The position numbers were made by a program, and so were the translations under genes. Below the pieces are notes generated by a model. It was not told where the DNA came from. It searched no databases and worked only from the letters and a program-made list of their open reading frames with translations. Source: Inquilinus ginsengisoli_B (GTDB lineage Bacteria > Pseudomonadota > Alphaproteobacteria > DSM-16000 > Inquilinaceae). Taken from it: 64,000 nt of DNA. Below, piece by piece: positions 1 to 13,541 of the stretch. The stretch spans positions 1 through 64,000 of the forward strand of contig NZ_JBNDJK010000001.1 in NCBI RefSeq assembly GCF_050434925.1. Reading direction: 5' to 3'. How positions within the stretch are numbered: the stretch's first letter is position 1; each line of letters starts with the position of its first letter.

Positions 1-3
1 CAG

Positions 4-80
<77 letters not shown>

Positions 81-144
81 GGGGTGGTGAGAGGGCATTG
101 AGAGAGGATGCGAAGGGTTTCGATGAGACGAGTGGGCTTTGTGG

Positions 145-261
145 ACCTGGCGGCGACCTACTCTCCCGTGGCTTGAGCCACAGTACCATTGGCGCTGAGG
201 GGTTTCACGGCCGAGTTCGGGATGGGATCGGGTGCTGGGGCCCTCGCTATGGCCACCAGGT
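145..261 (-). rRNA. rrf: 5S ribosomal RNA
   Basis: The minus strand begins with the ACCTGGTGGCCATAGCG 5' end and contains the universally conserved CCCGATCCCATCCCGAACTC segment, ending in the complementary CGCCAGGT. The length of about 117 nt is normal. The ends are placed by pairing of the terminal helix, so they are good to a few bases. Confidence 0.96.
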
Positions 262-385
262 CGACAAAGCCCACTCGTGTCGTTGTTTTGAATGCTGCTG
301 CGGGCAGAGGGGTGTGAGCTTGCAGGGCGATTGCCGCTGCGCGCGGTGGGGGGCATAGCCCGTCAAGGCGACGCCTCCTACTGAG

Positions 386-3125
<2,740 letters not shown>

Positions 3126-3457
3126 GCTTCTTCTACTAGAGAAGCACCGCGCACAGTGGCAAGCGCCCTGAACCCAGGACTCTCGGCACCATACATCGAC
3201 GCCTCTCCCCGCAGCCGGAACAATCCTCGCCTTGTGACCAGTCAGGGCAAGCCCCTCAGGTCCAAGACGGCGATCGTTCCGTCTTCGCATTCTCTTCACA
3301 ATGTCCAATATCCGCGATCACTTGCGCGATCTGCCACAGCTCCATCCGGAGCTGCGATCCGTCGTCTTCTCTCGTTCCAGCTTAACCTTTAGCGTGGCCT
3401 ATCGCGCTTCGCGCTACTTGAGGCCTCATCGTCAGCCCCTCGTCTTCTCACACCATT
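3126..3457 (-). other. rrn spacer between tRNA-Ala and 23S
   Basis: This 332-nt stretch separates tRNA-Ala from 23S. It would form one half of the long processing stem around pre-23S. I see no gene, tRNA or repeat in it. A matching spacer without genes lies at 3616-3797, between 16S and tRNA-Ile. Confidence 0.8.
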
Positions 3458-3533
3458 TGGTGGAGGCGGACGGGATCGAACCGACGACCTCATGCTTGCA
3501 AAGCACGCGCTCTCCCAACTGAGCTACGCCCCC
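3458..3533 (-). tRNA. tRNA-Ala (TGC)
   Basis: The minus strand reads GGGGGCGTAGCTCAG at the 5' end, has the anticodon loop TTTGCAA (TGC), and ends CCTCCACCA. It is 76 nt with encoded CCA. It is one of the two standard spacer tRNAs of alphaproteobacterial rRNA operons and lies only 5 nt from tRNA-Ile. Confidence 0.98.
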
Positions 3534-3538
3534 AAGGG

Positions 3539-3615
3539 TGGTGGGCCAGGGAGGATTTGAACCTCCGACCTCACGCTTATCAAGCGCGCGCTCTAACCAG
3601 CTGAGCTACTAGCCC
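3539..3615 (-). tRNA. tRNA-Ile (GAT)
   Basis: The minus strand reads GGGCTAGTAGCTCAG at the 5' end, has the anticodon loop TTGATAA (GAT), and ends GGCCCACCA. It is 77 nt with encoded CCA. It follows 16S and precedes tRNA-Ala in the direction of transcription. Confidence 0.98.
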
Positions 3616-3790
3616 TAAAAGCTTGATGAACCGGCGTCTGGCCTATCGCTTCGCTGCCGGAGACCAATCCCGAAGGATCAGCGCCGCAGCGTCGCTCGAG
3701 GCCAGCCGGTTCATCGGCTGGAACGGAGAAGGGATACGTGGCCGGCGGCCTTCAGCCTCATGATCGAGACCTAGGCTCCAACTGTCGGGC

Positions 3791-5286
<1,496 letters not shown>

Positions 5287-5720
5287 CTTCAGATCCAGCC
5301 AGCTTGCGCCAACCAAACCCTACTAGTGGAGCGCTCCACCCCAGTCCGAAGACCGAGGCTGCACCTCACACACCTGAGCCATCCACGTCGAACCGGCTTG
5401 CACCCGCCCGACGCTCATGACTCTACTAGCGTCCGAGATACCGCGCCCGCTTGTTTGTGCCCTCCAACCGAAGACCAAACCGCCGGCCGCGTATCCCTTC
5501 TCCAATGCTTCTCACTTGTCCAAGATCCGTCGCCCTTACCACCAGCTTCCTGGCTCCAGAGCCGCATCCGCCCGTCGCGCCTTCCCCTTCCAGGGCCGGC
5601 CCGCCAGGGCGAAACGTCGATGTAGTGTCCCGACCCGGCTTTTGCAACCTTGTCTGGCTGCTCTCCGCTGCGTCTCTCTCTTTCGAGTTCGTCGCCGCGG
5701 CGTCGCCGTCGGTGGAGCGG
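5287..5720 (-). other. rrn leader region
   Basis: About 430 nt separate the predicted rrn promoter from the start of 16S. Reading frames here run into the rRNA or have no family resemblance, so I call no gene. I could not identify a boxA antitermination site with confidence. Confidence 0.6.
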
Positions 5721-5749
5721 TTTATAGGGGGGTGATCCGGACCACGCAA
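5721..5749 (-). promoter_or_regulatory. rrn operon promoter
   Basis: On the minus strand TTGCGT (5744-5749) and TATAAA (5721-5726) are separated by exactly 17 nt, close to the sigma-70-type consensus and the best promoter-like sequence upstream of 16S. A C-rich run directly before the -10 and a GC-rich sequence after it resemble the discriminator seen at stringently controlled rRNA promoters. The assignment is by motif and position only. Confidence 0.7.
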
Positions 5750-5800
5750 GAGCTTTTTTGCACTTCCGTGAATTTCTTGTCGGAGCCCCCGGAGGCCCTC

Positions 5801-6223
5801 TCAGAGCAGCCCGAGAGCCCTGAGTTCCTGCTGCAAATGGGCCGGCAGGTCGCTCTCCGACGACGTCCCGAGGTCGCGCGGCGCGGCGTCCGGGTCGAGA
5901 TAGCGCCAGCCCTGGAAGGCGCGCAGCGGCCGGGCTTCCACCGCCGTCAGCTCCGGCTCGTAGAGCAGCCGGCAATAGGTGTCGCCGTCCTCGTCGGTCA
6001 CCATGAACATGTCGAGGATCGGCTGGCGCACCAGGATGACATGGCGGATCACCCAGAAGATCGAGCCGCCGCCGATCAGGTCGTCCCGCCGGGTCGGCAT
6101 GCGCTTGGTGTAGCCGTATACGACTTCGCGCCCGTCGACGACGTGGCGCCGGCCCTGCTGGACCGTGGCGAGCTGGGCCGGCTCGGAGATGCCGACGGCA
6201 ACCTTCAACAGATGGACAGGCAC
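5801..6223 (-). CDS. DUF1489 family protein
   Basis: This 140-aa soluble protein has the overall pattern of the DUF1489 family, which is nearly restricted to alphaproteobacteria: an N-terminal VHLLKVAVG strand, a central basic KRMPTRRDDL segment, and an aromatic GWRYLDPD region near residue 105. No function is established for the family. The start is a GTG at 6223, supported by GGAGGAACT just upstream. It lies between the rrn promoter and liuE on the same strand as liuE, 44 nt downstream of it, so it may be cotranscribed with the liu genes. I see no membrane segment or signal peptide. Confidence 0.85.
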   Translation of the reverse strand: MPVHLLKVAVGISEPAQLATVQQGRRHVVDGREVVYGYTKRMPTRRDDLIGGGSIFWVIRHVILVRQPILDMFMVTDEDGDTYCRLLYEPELTAVEARPLRAFQGWRYLDPDAAPRDLGTSSESDLPAHLQQELRALGLL

Positions 6224-6267
6224 AGTTCCTCCATGGCCGCGCCGTCGCGGCCACGTTTCGGGATGAA

Positions 6268-7170
6268 TCAGGCGTCGCGGGCGATCAGCGCGCGGGCCGT
6301 CCTGGAGGCCGGCGGCCGGTCGAGCACGCCCGAGATGAATCGGGTGGCATCGAGCAGCCGGTCCAGGGCGACGCCGCTGGCGATGCCGAGGCCGTCGAGA
6401 AGATAGACCACATCCTCGGTCGCGACATTGCCCGTGGCGCCCTTGGCATAGGGGCAGCCGCCCAGCCCCGCCACCGCCGAATCGACCACGGCGACGCCCC
6501 GCTGCAGCGCCGCGTGGATGTTGGCGACGGCCATGCCATAGGTGTCGTGGAAATGGACCGCCAGCGACTCGCGCGGAATCCGCGCCGCCACGGCCTCGAC
6601 CATCGCCACCGCCTTGCCCGGCGTGCCGACCCCGATGGTGTCGCCAAGGCTGATCTCATAGCAGCCGAGATCGAACAGGGCGGCCGAGACCTCGGCCACC
6701 TTCGCCGCCGGCACCTCGCCTTCATAAGGACAGCCGAGCACGCAGGAGACGTAGCCGCGCACCTTGAGCCCCGACGCCCGGGCACGCGCCACGACCGGGG
6801 CGAATCGGGCCAGGCTCTCGGCGATCGAACAGTTGATGTTGCGGCGGCTGAAGCTCTCCGAGGCGGCGCCGAACACCGCGATCTCGGCCGCCCCGGCGGC
6901 GAGCGCAGCGTCGAGGCCGGTCTCGTTCGGCACCAGCACCGGATAGGAGATGCCGGGCGCGCGCGCGATCCGGGCCATCACCTCCGCCGAATCGGCCATC
7001 TGCGGCACCCATTTCGGGCTGACGAAGGCACCGGCCTCGATCACCGTCAGTCCGGTGGCCGACAGACGATCGATCAGCCCGACCTTGGCCTCGAGCGGCA
7101 CCACCGCCTTCTCGTTCTGCAGCCCGTCGCGCGGGCCGACCTCGACGATTCGGACCTTGGCCGGGAGCAT
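6268..7170 (-). CDS. liuE: Hydroxymethylglutaryl-CoA lyase
   Basis: This cytoplasmic 300-aa TIM-barrel enzyme cleaves 3-hydroxy-3-methylglutaryl-CoA to acetyl-CoA and acetoacetate, the last step of leucine degradation. Residues 11-17 carry the substrate- and metal-binding VGPRDGLQN signature. HFHDTYGMA near 207 supplies metal-binding histidines, and GGCPYAKGATGN (237-248) holds the catalytic Cys239 in its flexible loop. The length is normal for bacterial HMG-CoA lyase. Its start lies 1 nt after the liuD stop, so the two are translationally coupled. Isopropylmalate synthase and related DRE-TIM enzymes lack the GGCPYA loop, so the call is firm. The mvaB name is also in use. Confidence 0.95.
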   Translation of the reverse strand: MLPAKVRIVEVGPRDGLQNEKAVVPLEAKVGLIDRLSATGLTVIEAGAFVSPKWVPQMADSAEVMARIARAPGISYPVLVPNETGLDAALAAGAAEIAVFGAASESFSRRNINCSIAESLARFAPVVARARASGLKVRGYVSCVLGCPYEGEVPAAKVAEVSAALFDLGCYEISLGDTIGVGTPGKAVAMVEAVAARIPRESLAVHFHDTYGMAVANIHAALQRGVAVVDSAVAGLGGCPYAKGATGNVATEDVVYLLDGLGIASGVALDRLLDATRFISGVLDRPPASRTARALIARDA

Positions 7171-7171
7171 G

Positions 7172-9139
7172 TCAGGCGGCCTCGAAGCCGATCAGGGCCA
7201 CGCCTTCGTCGACCTGGTCGCCGGCGGCGAAGGGCAGGCTGGTGACGGTGCCGTCCGCCGGCGCGGCCACGGTGTGCTCCATCTTCATCGCCTCCAGCAC
7301 GATCAGCGGCTGGCCCTTGGTGACCTTGGCGCCGGCCTCGACCAGCACCGCGATCACCCGGCCGGGCATCGGCGCGGTCAGCCGGTTGGCGGCGCCCGCC
7401 TCCTCGCCCGCATGGGCCAGCGGGTCGATGATGCCGAACACCCGGTCGGCACCGTCGCGGAGCACCGCGACGCGTTCGCCGGCCGCCACGATCGTCGCCC
7501 GCACGGTGCGGTCGCCAAGCCGGGCGGTCAGATCCCGCCCCGCCAGCGTGCCGCCGGCCTCGACCGGCCCGTCTGGCGCGCCGATCGACAGCCCGCCATG
7601 GCGGCGGTAGCGCACCGCCACCGGGATCTCGGCGTCACGGTCGGCCAGGCGCAGAACCTCCTCCGCCTCGTCATTCATCCGCCAGCCATCGGCCAGGCCC
7701 CAGGGGCTGGCGCGGTCGCGGGCCCGGCCGAGCACGAGCCCGAGGGCTGCGAGCGCGATGTCCTCCGAGGCGGCCGGAGCAGGCGGCGGCAGCAGCTCCG
7801 CCGCGTGGCGGCCGATGAAGCCGGTGTCGAGCTCGGCCGCGGCGAAGGCCGGGTGGCGCGCGATCGCGCGGAGGAAGTCGAGATTGGTGGCGAGGCCGGC
7901 GATCCGCGCCTGGTCCAGCGCCCGGGCCAGCCGCCGCACCGCCGCCGGCCGGTCGATGTCCCAGACGATCAGCTTGGCGATCATCGGGTCGTAATGGATC
8001 GAGATCGAATCACCCTGGCGCACGCCCGAATCGATGCGGACACGCGGCGGCGCCTCGGGCAGCGCCAGATGCGCCAGCCGCCCGGTCTGCGGCAGGAAGC
8101 CGGCCTGCGGATCCTCGGCATAGAGCCGGACCTCGATCGCCGCACCGTTGATGGCAAGATCGTCCTGGCCCAGCGGCAGCGTGCCGCCGGCCGCGACCAG
8201 CAGTTGCCATTCCACCAGGTCGAGCCCGGTGATCGCCTCGGTCACCGGATGCTCGACCTGCAGCCGGGTGTTCATCTCCATGAAGTAGAAGCGCCCGTCG
8301 GTGTCGAGCAGGAACTCGACCGTGCCGGCGCCGACATAGCCGATGGCCTGGGCCGCGGCGACCGCCGCCTCGCCCATCGCCTTGCGGATGGCGGGGTCGA
8401 GGCCGGGGGCCGGCGCCTCCTCCACCACCTTCTGGTGGCGGCGCTGGATCGAGCAATCGCGCTCGAACAGGTAGACGCAATTGCCGTGGCCGTCGGCGAA
8501 GACCTGGATCTCGACATGGCGCGGCCGGGCCAGGTAGCGCTCGACCAGCACCCGGTCATTGCCGAAGGAGGACGCGGCCTCGCGCTGGGCGCCGGCGAGC
8601 TGGGCGGCAAAATCCTCGGCCCGCTCGACCACCCGCATGCCCTTGCCGCCGCCGCCGGCCGAAGCCTTGATCAGCACCGGGAACCCGATCGTCGCCGCCT
8701 CCGCCGCCAGCCGGGCGGGGTCCTGGTCGGCCTCGTGATAGCCCGGCACCAGCGGCACGCCGGCCGCCGCCATCAGCGCCTTGGCCTCGCTCTTGCCGCC
8801 CATGGCCCGGATCGCGGCCGGCGGCGGGCCGACGAAGGTGATGCCGGCTTGGGCACAGGCCTCGGCGAATTCCGCATTCTCCGACAGGAAGCCGTAGCCG
8901 GGATGGATCGCCTGCGCGCCGGTCGCCTTGGCCGCGGCCAGGATGGTGTCGATCTTCAGATAGCTGTCGCGGGCCGGAGCCGGGCCGATGCGGATCGCGG
9001 CGTCCGCCTCGGCGACGTGACGCGCCCCGGCATCGGCGTCGGAATGGACCGCGACGGTGCGCAGGCCGAGGCGCCGCGCCGTCCGGATCACCCGGCAGGC
9101 GATCTCACCGCGATTGGCGATCAGGAGCGTGTCGAACAT
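7172..9139 (-). CDS. liuD: Methylcrotonyl-CoA carboxylase, biotin carboxylase/biotin carrier subunit
   Basis: This 655-aa alpha subunit carboxylates its own biotin with ATP and bicarbonate, and passes the carboxyl to 3-methylcrotonyl-CoA on the beta subunit. In order it has a biotin carboxylase N-domain (LIANRGEIACRV at residues 6-17), an ATP-grasp domain with the glycine-rich GGGGKGMRVV loop, EMNTRLQVEHPVTE, a C-domain, a linker, and a biotinyl domain with AMKMEH near residue 619 as the biotinylated lysine. I chose the ATG at 9139 because homology begins there; a frame 12 codons longer has no family match. Its place next to HMG-CoA lyase favours MCC over propionyl- or acetyl-CoA carboxylase. 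The beta subunit gene is 6.8 kb upstream. Confidence 0.93.
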   Translation of the reverse strand: MFDTLLIANRGEIACRVIRTARRLGLRTVAVHSDADAGARHVAEADAAIRIGPAPARDSYLKIDTILAAAKATGAQAIHPGYGFLSENAEFAEACAQAGITFVGPPPAAIRAMGGKSEAKALMAAAGVPLVPGYHEADQDPARLAAEAATIGFPVLIKASAGGGGKGMRVVERAEDFAAQLAGAQREAASSFGNDRVLVERYLARPRHVEIQVFADGHGNCVYLFERDCSIQRRHQKVVEEAPAPGLDPAIRKAMGEAAVAAAQAIGYVGAGTVEFLLDTDGRFYFMEMNTRLQVEHPVTEAITGLDLVEWQLLVAAGGTLPLGQDDLAINGAAIEVRLYAEDPQAGFLPQTGRLAHLALPEAPPRVRIDSGVRQGDSISIHYDPMIAKLIVWDIDRPAAVRRLARALDQARIAGLATNLDFLRAIARHPAFAAAELDTGFIGRHAAELLPPPAPAASEDIALAALGLVLGRARDRASPWGLADGWRMNDEAEEVLRLADRDAEIPVAVRYRRHGGLSIGAPDGPVEAGGTLAGRDLTARLGDRTVRATIVAAGERVAVLRDGADRVFGIIDPLAHAGEEAGAANRLTAPMPGRVIAVLVEAGAKVTKGQPLIVLEAMKMEHTVAAPADGTVTSLPFAAGDQVDEGVALIGFEAA

Positions 9140-9217
9140 TCCGGCCCCGAAACTGCTGCTGGGTTCGGGCAACAATCTAACAGGGCCGGTCCGCGGCGCA
9201 CGCGGGAAATCGAAACG

Positions 9218-9853
9218 CTATTTCGGCCGCCCGTCGGCCAGCACCAGCCGCGCGGCCAGGCCGAGGAAGACGATGCCGGTGAAGCCGTTCAGCAGCCGCG
9301 CCACGATCGGCCGCCGCGACAGCAGCCGGCCGAGCCCGCCCGAGGACATGCCGACCAGGGCGTTGATGGTGGTGCCGGAGATGTTGCCCAGCGTGCCCAG
9401 CACCAGGATCTGCAGCACCGCGCTGTGCGCCGGGTCGACGAATTGCGGCAGGAAGGCGATGAAGAACAGCGCCACCTTCGGGTTCAGCACGTTGGTGACC
9501 ATGCCGTCGAAGAAGATCCGGCCCGCCGGCCGTGGCGGCAGCGGCCCGGCCGCGCGGAGGCCGGAGGCGGTGCTACGCAGCGCCTTCACGCCCAGCCACA
9601 GCAGATAGGCGGCGCCGCCCCAGCGCAGGATCTCGAAGGCGGTCGGCGAGGCGGCGAACAGCCCGGCGAGGCCCAGCGCCGCCGCCACAGTGTGCACCGC
9701 CGCGCCGCCGCCGATGCCGAGCGCCGCGGCCAAGCCGGAGCGCCGGCCGCGGGAAACGCCGTTGGCGAAGCAGAACAGCATGTCGGGTCCCGGCGTGAGG
9801 TTCAGCGCCAGGGCGGCGGCCATGTACAGCGCGAGCGTTGCCGGATCGAACAT
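9218..9853 (-). CDS. LysE/RhtB family translocator
   Basis: This 211-aa inner-membrane protein has six predicted hydrophobic segments and the LysE-family N-terminal motif (LNLTPGPDMLF near residues 18-28), plus the conserved NPKVALFFIAFLPQF segment in the middle. Members export amino acids or their derivatives by proton exchange; the substrate here cannot be read from sequence. It follows the D-amino-acid dehydrogenase-like gene on the same strand (82 nt gap), which suggests an amino-acid link. A second LysE family member is at 39719-40345 and shares the same NPK..FF.AFLPQFV core but is clearly a separate paralogue. Confidence 0.9.
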   Translation of the reverse strand: MFDPATLALYMAAALALNLTPGPDMLFCFANGVSRGRRSGLAAALGIGGGAAVHTVAAALGLAGLFAASPTAFEILRWGGAAYLLWLGVKALRSTASGLRAAGPLPPRPAGRIFFDGMVTNVLNPKVALFFIAFLPQFVDPAHSAVLQILVLGTLGNISGTTINALVGMSSGGLGRLLSRRPIVARLLNGFTGIVFLGLAARLVLADGRPK

Positions 9854-9935
9854 CGGAGCCTCGGATCTGCGGACGAAGGATCCTAGGCTCTCCGCCGGCG
9901 CCCGCCAGCTCCGGCGGACGCATGGCCGTCCCGCC

Positions 9936-11177
9936 CTAGAACCGGTCGGCGCGGTAGGGCGACGGGTCGACCACGGTCTCGCCGCCGATGATCATCTCGG
10001 AAAGCAGCCGGCCGGTGACCGGTCCCAGGGTGAAGCCGTGATGGGCGTGGCCGAAGGCAAGCCATAGCCCCTGGTGCCGCGGCGCCGGGCCGATCACCGG
10101 CCGCATGTCGGGCAGGCAGGGCCGCGCGCCGAGCCAGGGCTGCTCGTCGACCCGGGCCTCCAGCGGGAACAGCAACCGCGCCGCGGCCTCGGCGGCCTGC
10201 AGTTGCACCGGCGTCGGCGGCGCGTCACGCGGGCCCATCTCGACGCCGGTGGTCAGGCGCACGCCGCGCACCATCGGCGTCAGGAGAAAGCCCTGGTCGT
10301 CGTCCAGCACCGGCCGGTTCAGCACGGCGTTGCCGCGTGGCCGGTAATGCATGTGGTAGCCGCGCTTGACCGCCAGCGGCAGCCGGTAGCCGAGCGGCCG
10401 CAGCAGGTCGAGCGACCAGGGGCCGAGCGCCACCACCGCGTCGCGTGCCAGCACCGGGCCGTCCGGCCCCTGCAGGCTCCAGCCGCCTTCGGCCGGCTGC
10501 AGCGACCGGGCATCGGCCTGCACCAGGCGGCCGCCGCGGCGCAGGAACAGCTCGGCATAGCCCTTGGTCACGGCGCCGGGATCGGACACGGACACGGGGT
10601 CCTGCCAGTGCACGCCGCCGGCCAGACCGTCCGCCAGATGCGGCTCCAGCGCCCGGATCTGGCCCGGGTCCAGCACCCCGAAATTCAGGCTGTGGGCGGC
10701 CGCGACCGCCCTCCCCGCCTCGCCGGCCTCCAGGCTGCGGGCGCTGCGGTACACCGAGAGCCAACCGGTGTCGCGCGCCAGATGGGCGATGCCGGCCTGC
10801 TGCAGCAGCGGCCGGTGCTCGTCCAGGCAGCGCTCGATCAACGGCAGCATCGCCCGCGCCGCCTCGGCCAGGCGCGCCGGGGACGAATGGCGCCAGTACT
10901 GGAACAGCCAGGGCGCGATCCGCGGCAGGAAGGCCCAATGGTAGCGGGCGTCGATCCGCCGGTTCGAGGCATAGCGCAGCAGCTCGGTCAGCGACCGCGG
11001 GAAGGCGTAGGGCACGACGCTGGCGCGCTCGATCAGCCCGGCATTGCCGTGGCTGGTCTCCTCGCCGGGGCCGCGGCGGTCGACCAGCACCACCGATCGG
11101 CCGCGCGCCTGCAGATGCAGGGCGGTCGAGACCCCGACGATTCCGGCCCCGAGCACGGCGACATCGCTTCTGATCAC
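9936..11177 (-). CDS. FAD-dependent D-amino-acid dehydrogenase-like oxidoreductase
   Basis: This is a DAO/DadA-superfamily flavoprotein of 413 aa. It has an N-terminal Rossmann motif GAGIVGVSTALHLQARG, a DRRGPGEETSHGNAGLI segment that is typical of DadA-like enzymes, and a C-terminal GLWLAFGHAHHGFTLGP segment that closes the FAD site. Such enzymes oxidise D-amino acids or related amines and pass electrons to the respiratory chain. I chose the GTG at 11177 because AAAGGCA lies just upstream and homology starts immediately; a 16-codon-longer frame has no family match. True substrate unknown. It is upstream of, and probably cotranscribed with, the LysE exporter. Confidence 0.85.
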   Translation of the reverse strand: MIRSDVAVLGAGIVGVSTALHLQARGRSVVLVDRRGPGEETSHGNAGLIERASVVPYAFPRSLTELLRYASNRRIDARYHWAFLPRIAPWLFQYWRHSSPARLAEAARAMLPLIERCLDEHRPLLQQAGIAHLARDTGWLSVYRSARSLEAGEAGRAVAAAHSLNFGVLDPGQIRALEPHLADGLAGGVHWQDPVSVSDPGAVTKGYAELFLRRGGRLVQADARSLQPAEGGWSLQGPDGPVLARDAVVALGPWSLDLLRPLGYRLPLAVKRGYHMHYRPRGNAVLNRPVLDDDQGFLLTPMVRGVRLTTGVEMGPRDAPPTPVQLQAAEAAARLLFPLEARVDEQPWLGARPCLPDMRPVIGPAPRHQGLWLAFGHAHHGFTLGPVTGRLLSEMIIGGETVVDPSPYRADRF

Positions 11178-11431
11178 GGTGACTTGCCTTTCTGAGCATG
11201 CCGTCCGGCCTGCCGATGCCCGCATAGCACATCCCGGAAAGGTTGGGAGGCGAGCGCCCGGAGCGGCCCGAGCAAAATCTGCGTCCTGGCGTGGTATAGA
11301 CCATTGCCTTCACCCGGCAGCCATGGGCAGCATGGCCTGCAGCAGACGGCGCGTCGTCGATCGCAACGACCCGGCAGCCGGGCTGCGGGGACCGGACGGT
11401 CCCATTCCCGACAACCGCGAAGGCCCGACCG

Positions 11432-13468
11432 ATGACGTCCCCGTTCCGACTCGAAACCTTCTGGCGGCCCGCCGAGGGCGGCGACTCGCTGAGCTACGCG
11501 CTGCGGCTGACCAACCAGTCGGACCGCACGGTCTCGGGCTTCAAGCTCTGTGTCAGCGGGCCCGCCCGGATCGACCCCGCCGCGGTGATCGAGGGCGGCA
11601 CGCTGACCGCCCGGCTGTCCAACCATTCCGAATTCACGCCCGCGCCGGATCTGGAGCTGGCCCCCGGCACCAGTTGGACGATCACGGCACGGGGCCTGAG
11701 CTATCCGCTGCGCCATTGGACCGACGGCGCCACCACCGCCTATGTCGCGCTGGCCGATGGCTCGACCGCGCCGGTCGCCACCGCGCCGACGCATTCGGCC
11801 GCCGACAACGCGCCGCTGAAGCGGGGCACCCAGCGCTTCCCCGTCCCGGCCTCGGTGACGATGTCGATCTCGGGCACGACCCTCCCGGTGCCGGTCTCGG
11901 TGATTCCCTGGCCGGAAAAGGTCGCCGTCAGCGGCCGCCGCGCCGTTCCCGCCGGGCTGGCGCCGAAGGGCGAAGGTGCCGAAGCCGTGCAGGCCACCGC
12001 CGCCTTCGCCGAGCTGACCGCCGCGCTGTTCCCGGCCGAGGGCATCACGCGCCCCGAGGCGGAGGGCGGCCTGGCCGTCGATCTCGTGATCGAGCCGGGA
12101 TTCGGCCCCGAGGCCTATCGCATCGCCTTTGCCGAGGATCGCGTCGTGCTGCGAGCCTCCACCCGCACCGGCCTGCTCTACGGGCTGATCACGCTCGGCC
12201 AGATCTGGCGCGGCGCCAGGCGCCATCCCGAGACCTTCCTGTTCCCCGCGGGCGGCGAGATCGAGGATTCCCCCGCCCATGGCTGGCGCGGGTCGCATCT
12301 CGACGTCGCCCGGCAGTTCTATTCCTCGGCCGAGGTCGCGCGGTTCGTGCAGCTGCTGGCCTGGAGCAAGATGAACCGCTTCCATTGGCACCTGTCGGAC
12401 GACGAGGCCTGGCGCGTCGAGATCGAGGCCTATCCGGAGCTGACCCGGGTCGGTGCCTGGCGCGGCCACGGGCTGGCGCTGCCGCCGCTGCTCGGCTCCG
12501 GCCCGGAGCCGCAGGGCGGCTATTACAGCAAGCAGGCGATCCGCGACCTGGTCGCCCTGGCCGACCGGCTGGGCATCGTCGTGGTGCCGGAGATCGACAT
12601 CCCCGGCCACTGCTACGCCGTGCTGCACGCCCTGCCTCATCTGCGCGATCCAGGCGAACATGGCGAGTACCAGTCGGTGCAGGGCTTCCCCAACAACTGC
12701 CTGAACCCGGCGCATGAGCCGGTCTACGGCTTCCTCGAGACCCTGTTCGACGAGCTGATCGCGCTGTTTCCGTCGAAGATCCTGCATGTCGGCGCGGACG
12801 AGGTGCCGCTGGCCGCCTGGTCGGGCTCGCCGCTCGCGCTCGACCGCCTGAAGGAGGCCGGCGGCGAGGCGCTGGCCGCGCAGCACGCCACGCTGGTGAA
12901 CACGATCGGCAACAAGCACGGCGCCGACGCCATCGAAGGCTCGGCGACGGCCGTGCTGCAGGCCGGGTTCCTGCAGCGGGTCCAGCGCTTCCTGGCCTCG
13001 CGCGGCGTCGTTACCGGCGGCTGGGAGGAGGCGGCGCATGGCGACGTGATCGAGAAGGACAAGAGCTACCTGGTCGGCTGGCGGTCGGTCGAGGCCAGCG
13101 CCGAGCTGGCCGGCCGCGGCTACGGCGTCGTCGTCGCCCCGGGGCAGCGCTACTACCTCGACATGTCGCAGGGCACCGCCTGGTCCGAGCCGGGCGCCGG
13201 CTGGGCCGGCTGGTCGGGCCCGCGGGAGACCTATGAGTTCGAGCCCACCCGGGGCTGGACCGAGGACCAGTTGAAGCATCTGATGGGCGTGCAGGCCTGC
13301 ATCTGGTCCGAGCCGATGACCGACCGCGCCGTGTTCGACCGGCTGGTGTTCCCCCGGCTGTCGGCCATCGCCGAGGCCGGCTGGACCCGGCGGAAGGCGA
13401 AGTCCTGGGCCCGCTTCAGCGCCCTGGCCGGGCTGATGCCGAATCTGTACGGACACTGGTCGGACTGA
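11432..13468 (+). CDS. Glycoside hydrolase family 20 beta-N-acetylhexosaminidase
   Basis: This 678-aa enzyme should remove terminal N-acetylglucosamine or N-acetylgalactosamine from glycans. It has an N-terminal beta-sandwich region (about residues 1-160), a GH20b-like alpha/beta domain (about 160-280) and a (beta/alpha)8 barrel. The catalytic Asp-Glu pair is D456-E457 in HVGADEVP; upstream barrel motifs HLDVARQFYS, NRFHWHLSDDEAWR and PEIDIPGH are all intact. No signal peptide is visible, so it may be cytoplasmic and act on imported oligosaccharides or recycled wall sugars. The start is supported by GAAGG about 8 nt upstream. It runs opposite to its left neighbour and with the two genes to its right. 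Confidence 0.93.
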   Translation: MTSPFRLETFWRPAEGGDSLSYALRLTNQSDRTVSGFKLCVSGPARIDPAAVIEGGTLTARLSNHSEFTPAPDLELAPGTSWTITARGLSYPLRHWTDGATTAYVALADGSTAPVATAPTHSAADNAPLKRGTQRFPVPASVTMSISGTTLPVPVSVIPWPEKVAVSGRRAVPAGLAPKGEGAEAVQATAAFAELTAALFPAEGITRPEAEGGLAVDLVIEPGFGPEAYRIAFAEDRVVLRASTRTGLLYGLITLGQIWRGARRHPETFLFPAGGEIEDSPAHGWRGSHLDVARQFYSSAEVARFVQLLAWSKMNRFHWHLSDDEAWRVEIEAYPELTRVGAWRGHGLALPPLLGSGPEPQGGYYSKQAIRDLVALADRLGIVVVPEIDIPGHCYAVLHALPHLRDPGEHGEYQSVQGFPNNCLNPAHEPVYGFLETLFDELIALFPSKILHVGADEVPLAAWSGSPLALDRLKEAGGEALAAQHATLVNTIGNKHGADAIEGSATAVLQAGFLQRVQRFLASRGVVTGGWEEAAHGDVIEKDKSYLVGWRSVEASAELAGRGYGVVVAPGQRYYLDMSQGTAWSEPGAGWAGWSGPRETYEFEPTRGWTEDQLKHLMGVQACIWSEPMTDRAVFDRLVFPRLSAIAEAGWTRRKAKSWARFSALAGLMPNLYGHWSD

Positions 13469-13541
13469 TCTCCTGATAAGATGACCCCACGGGCAGCTCG
13501 ACCCGACCCATCGGCCAGGCGAAGCCCGGGGGAGAACAGGG

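Noticed and set aside
6950..9886. A 978-codon open frame on the plus strand opposite liuD and liuE
   Set aside because: It is antisense to liuD, which has complete biotin carboxylase and biotinyl motifs; the frame has no recognisable protein.
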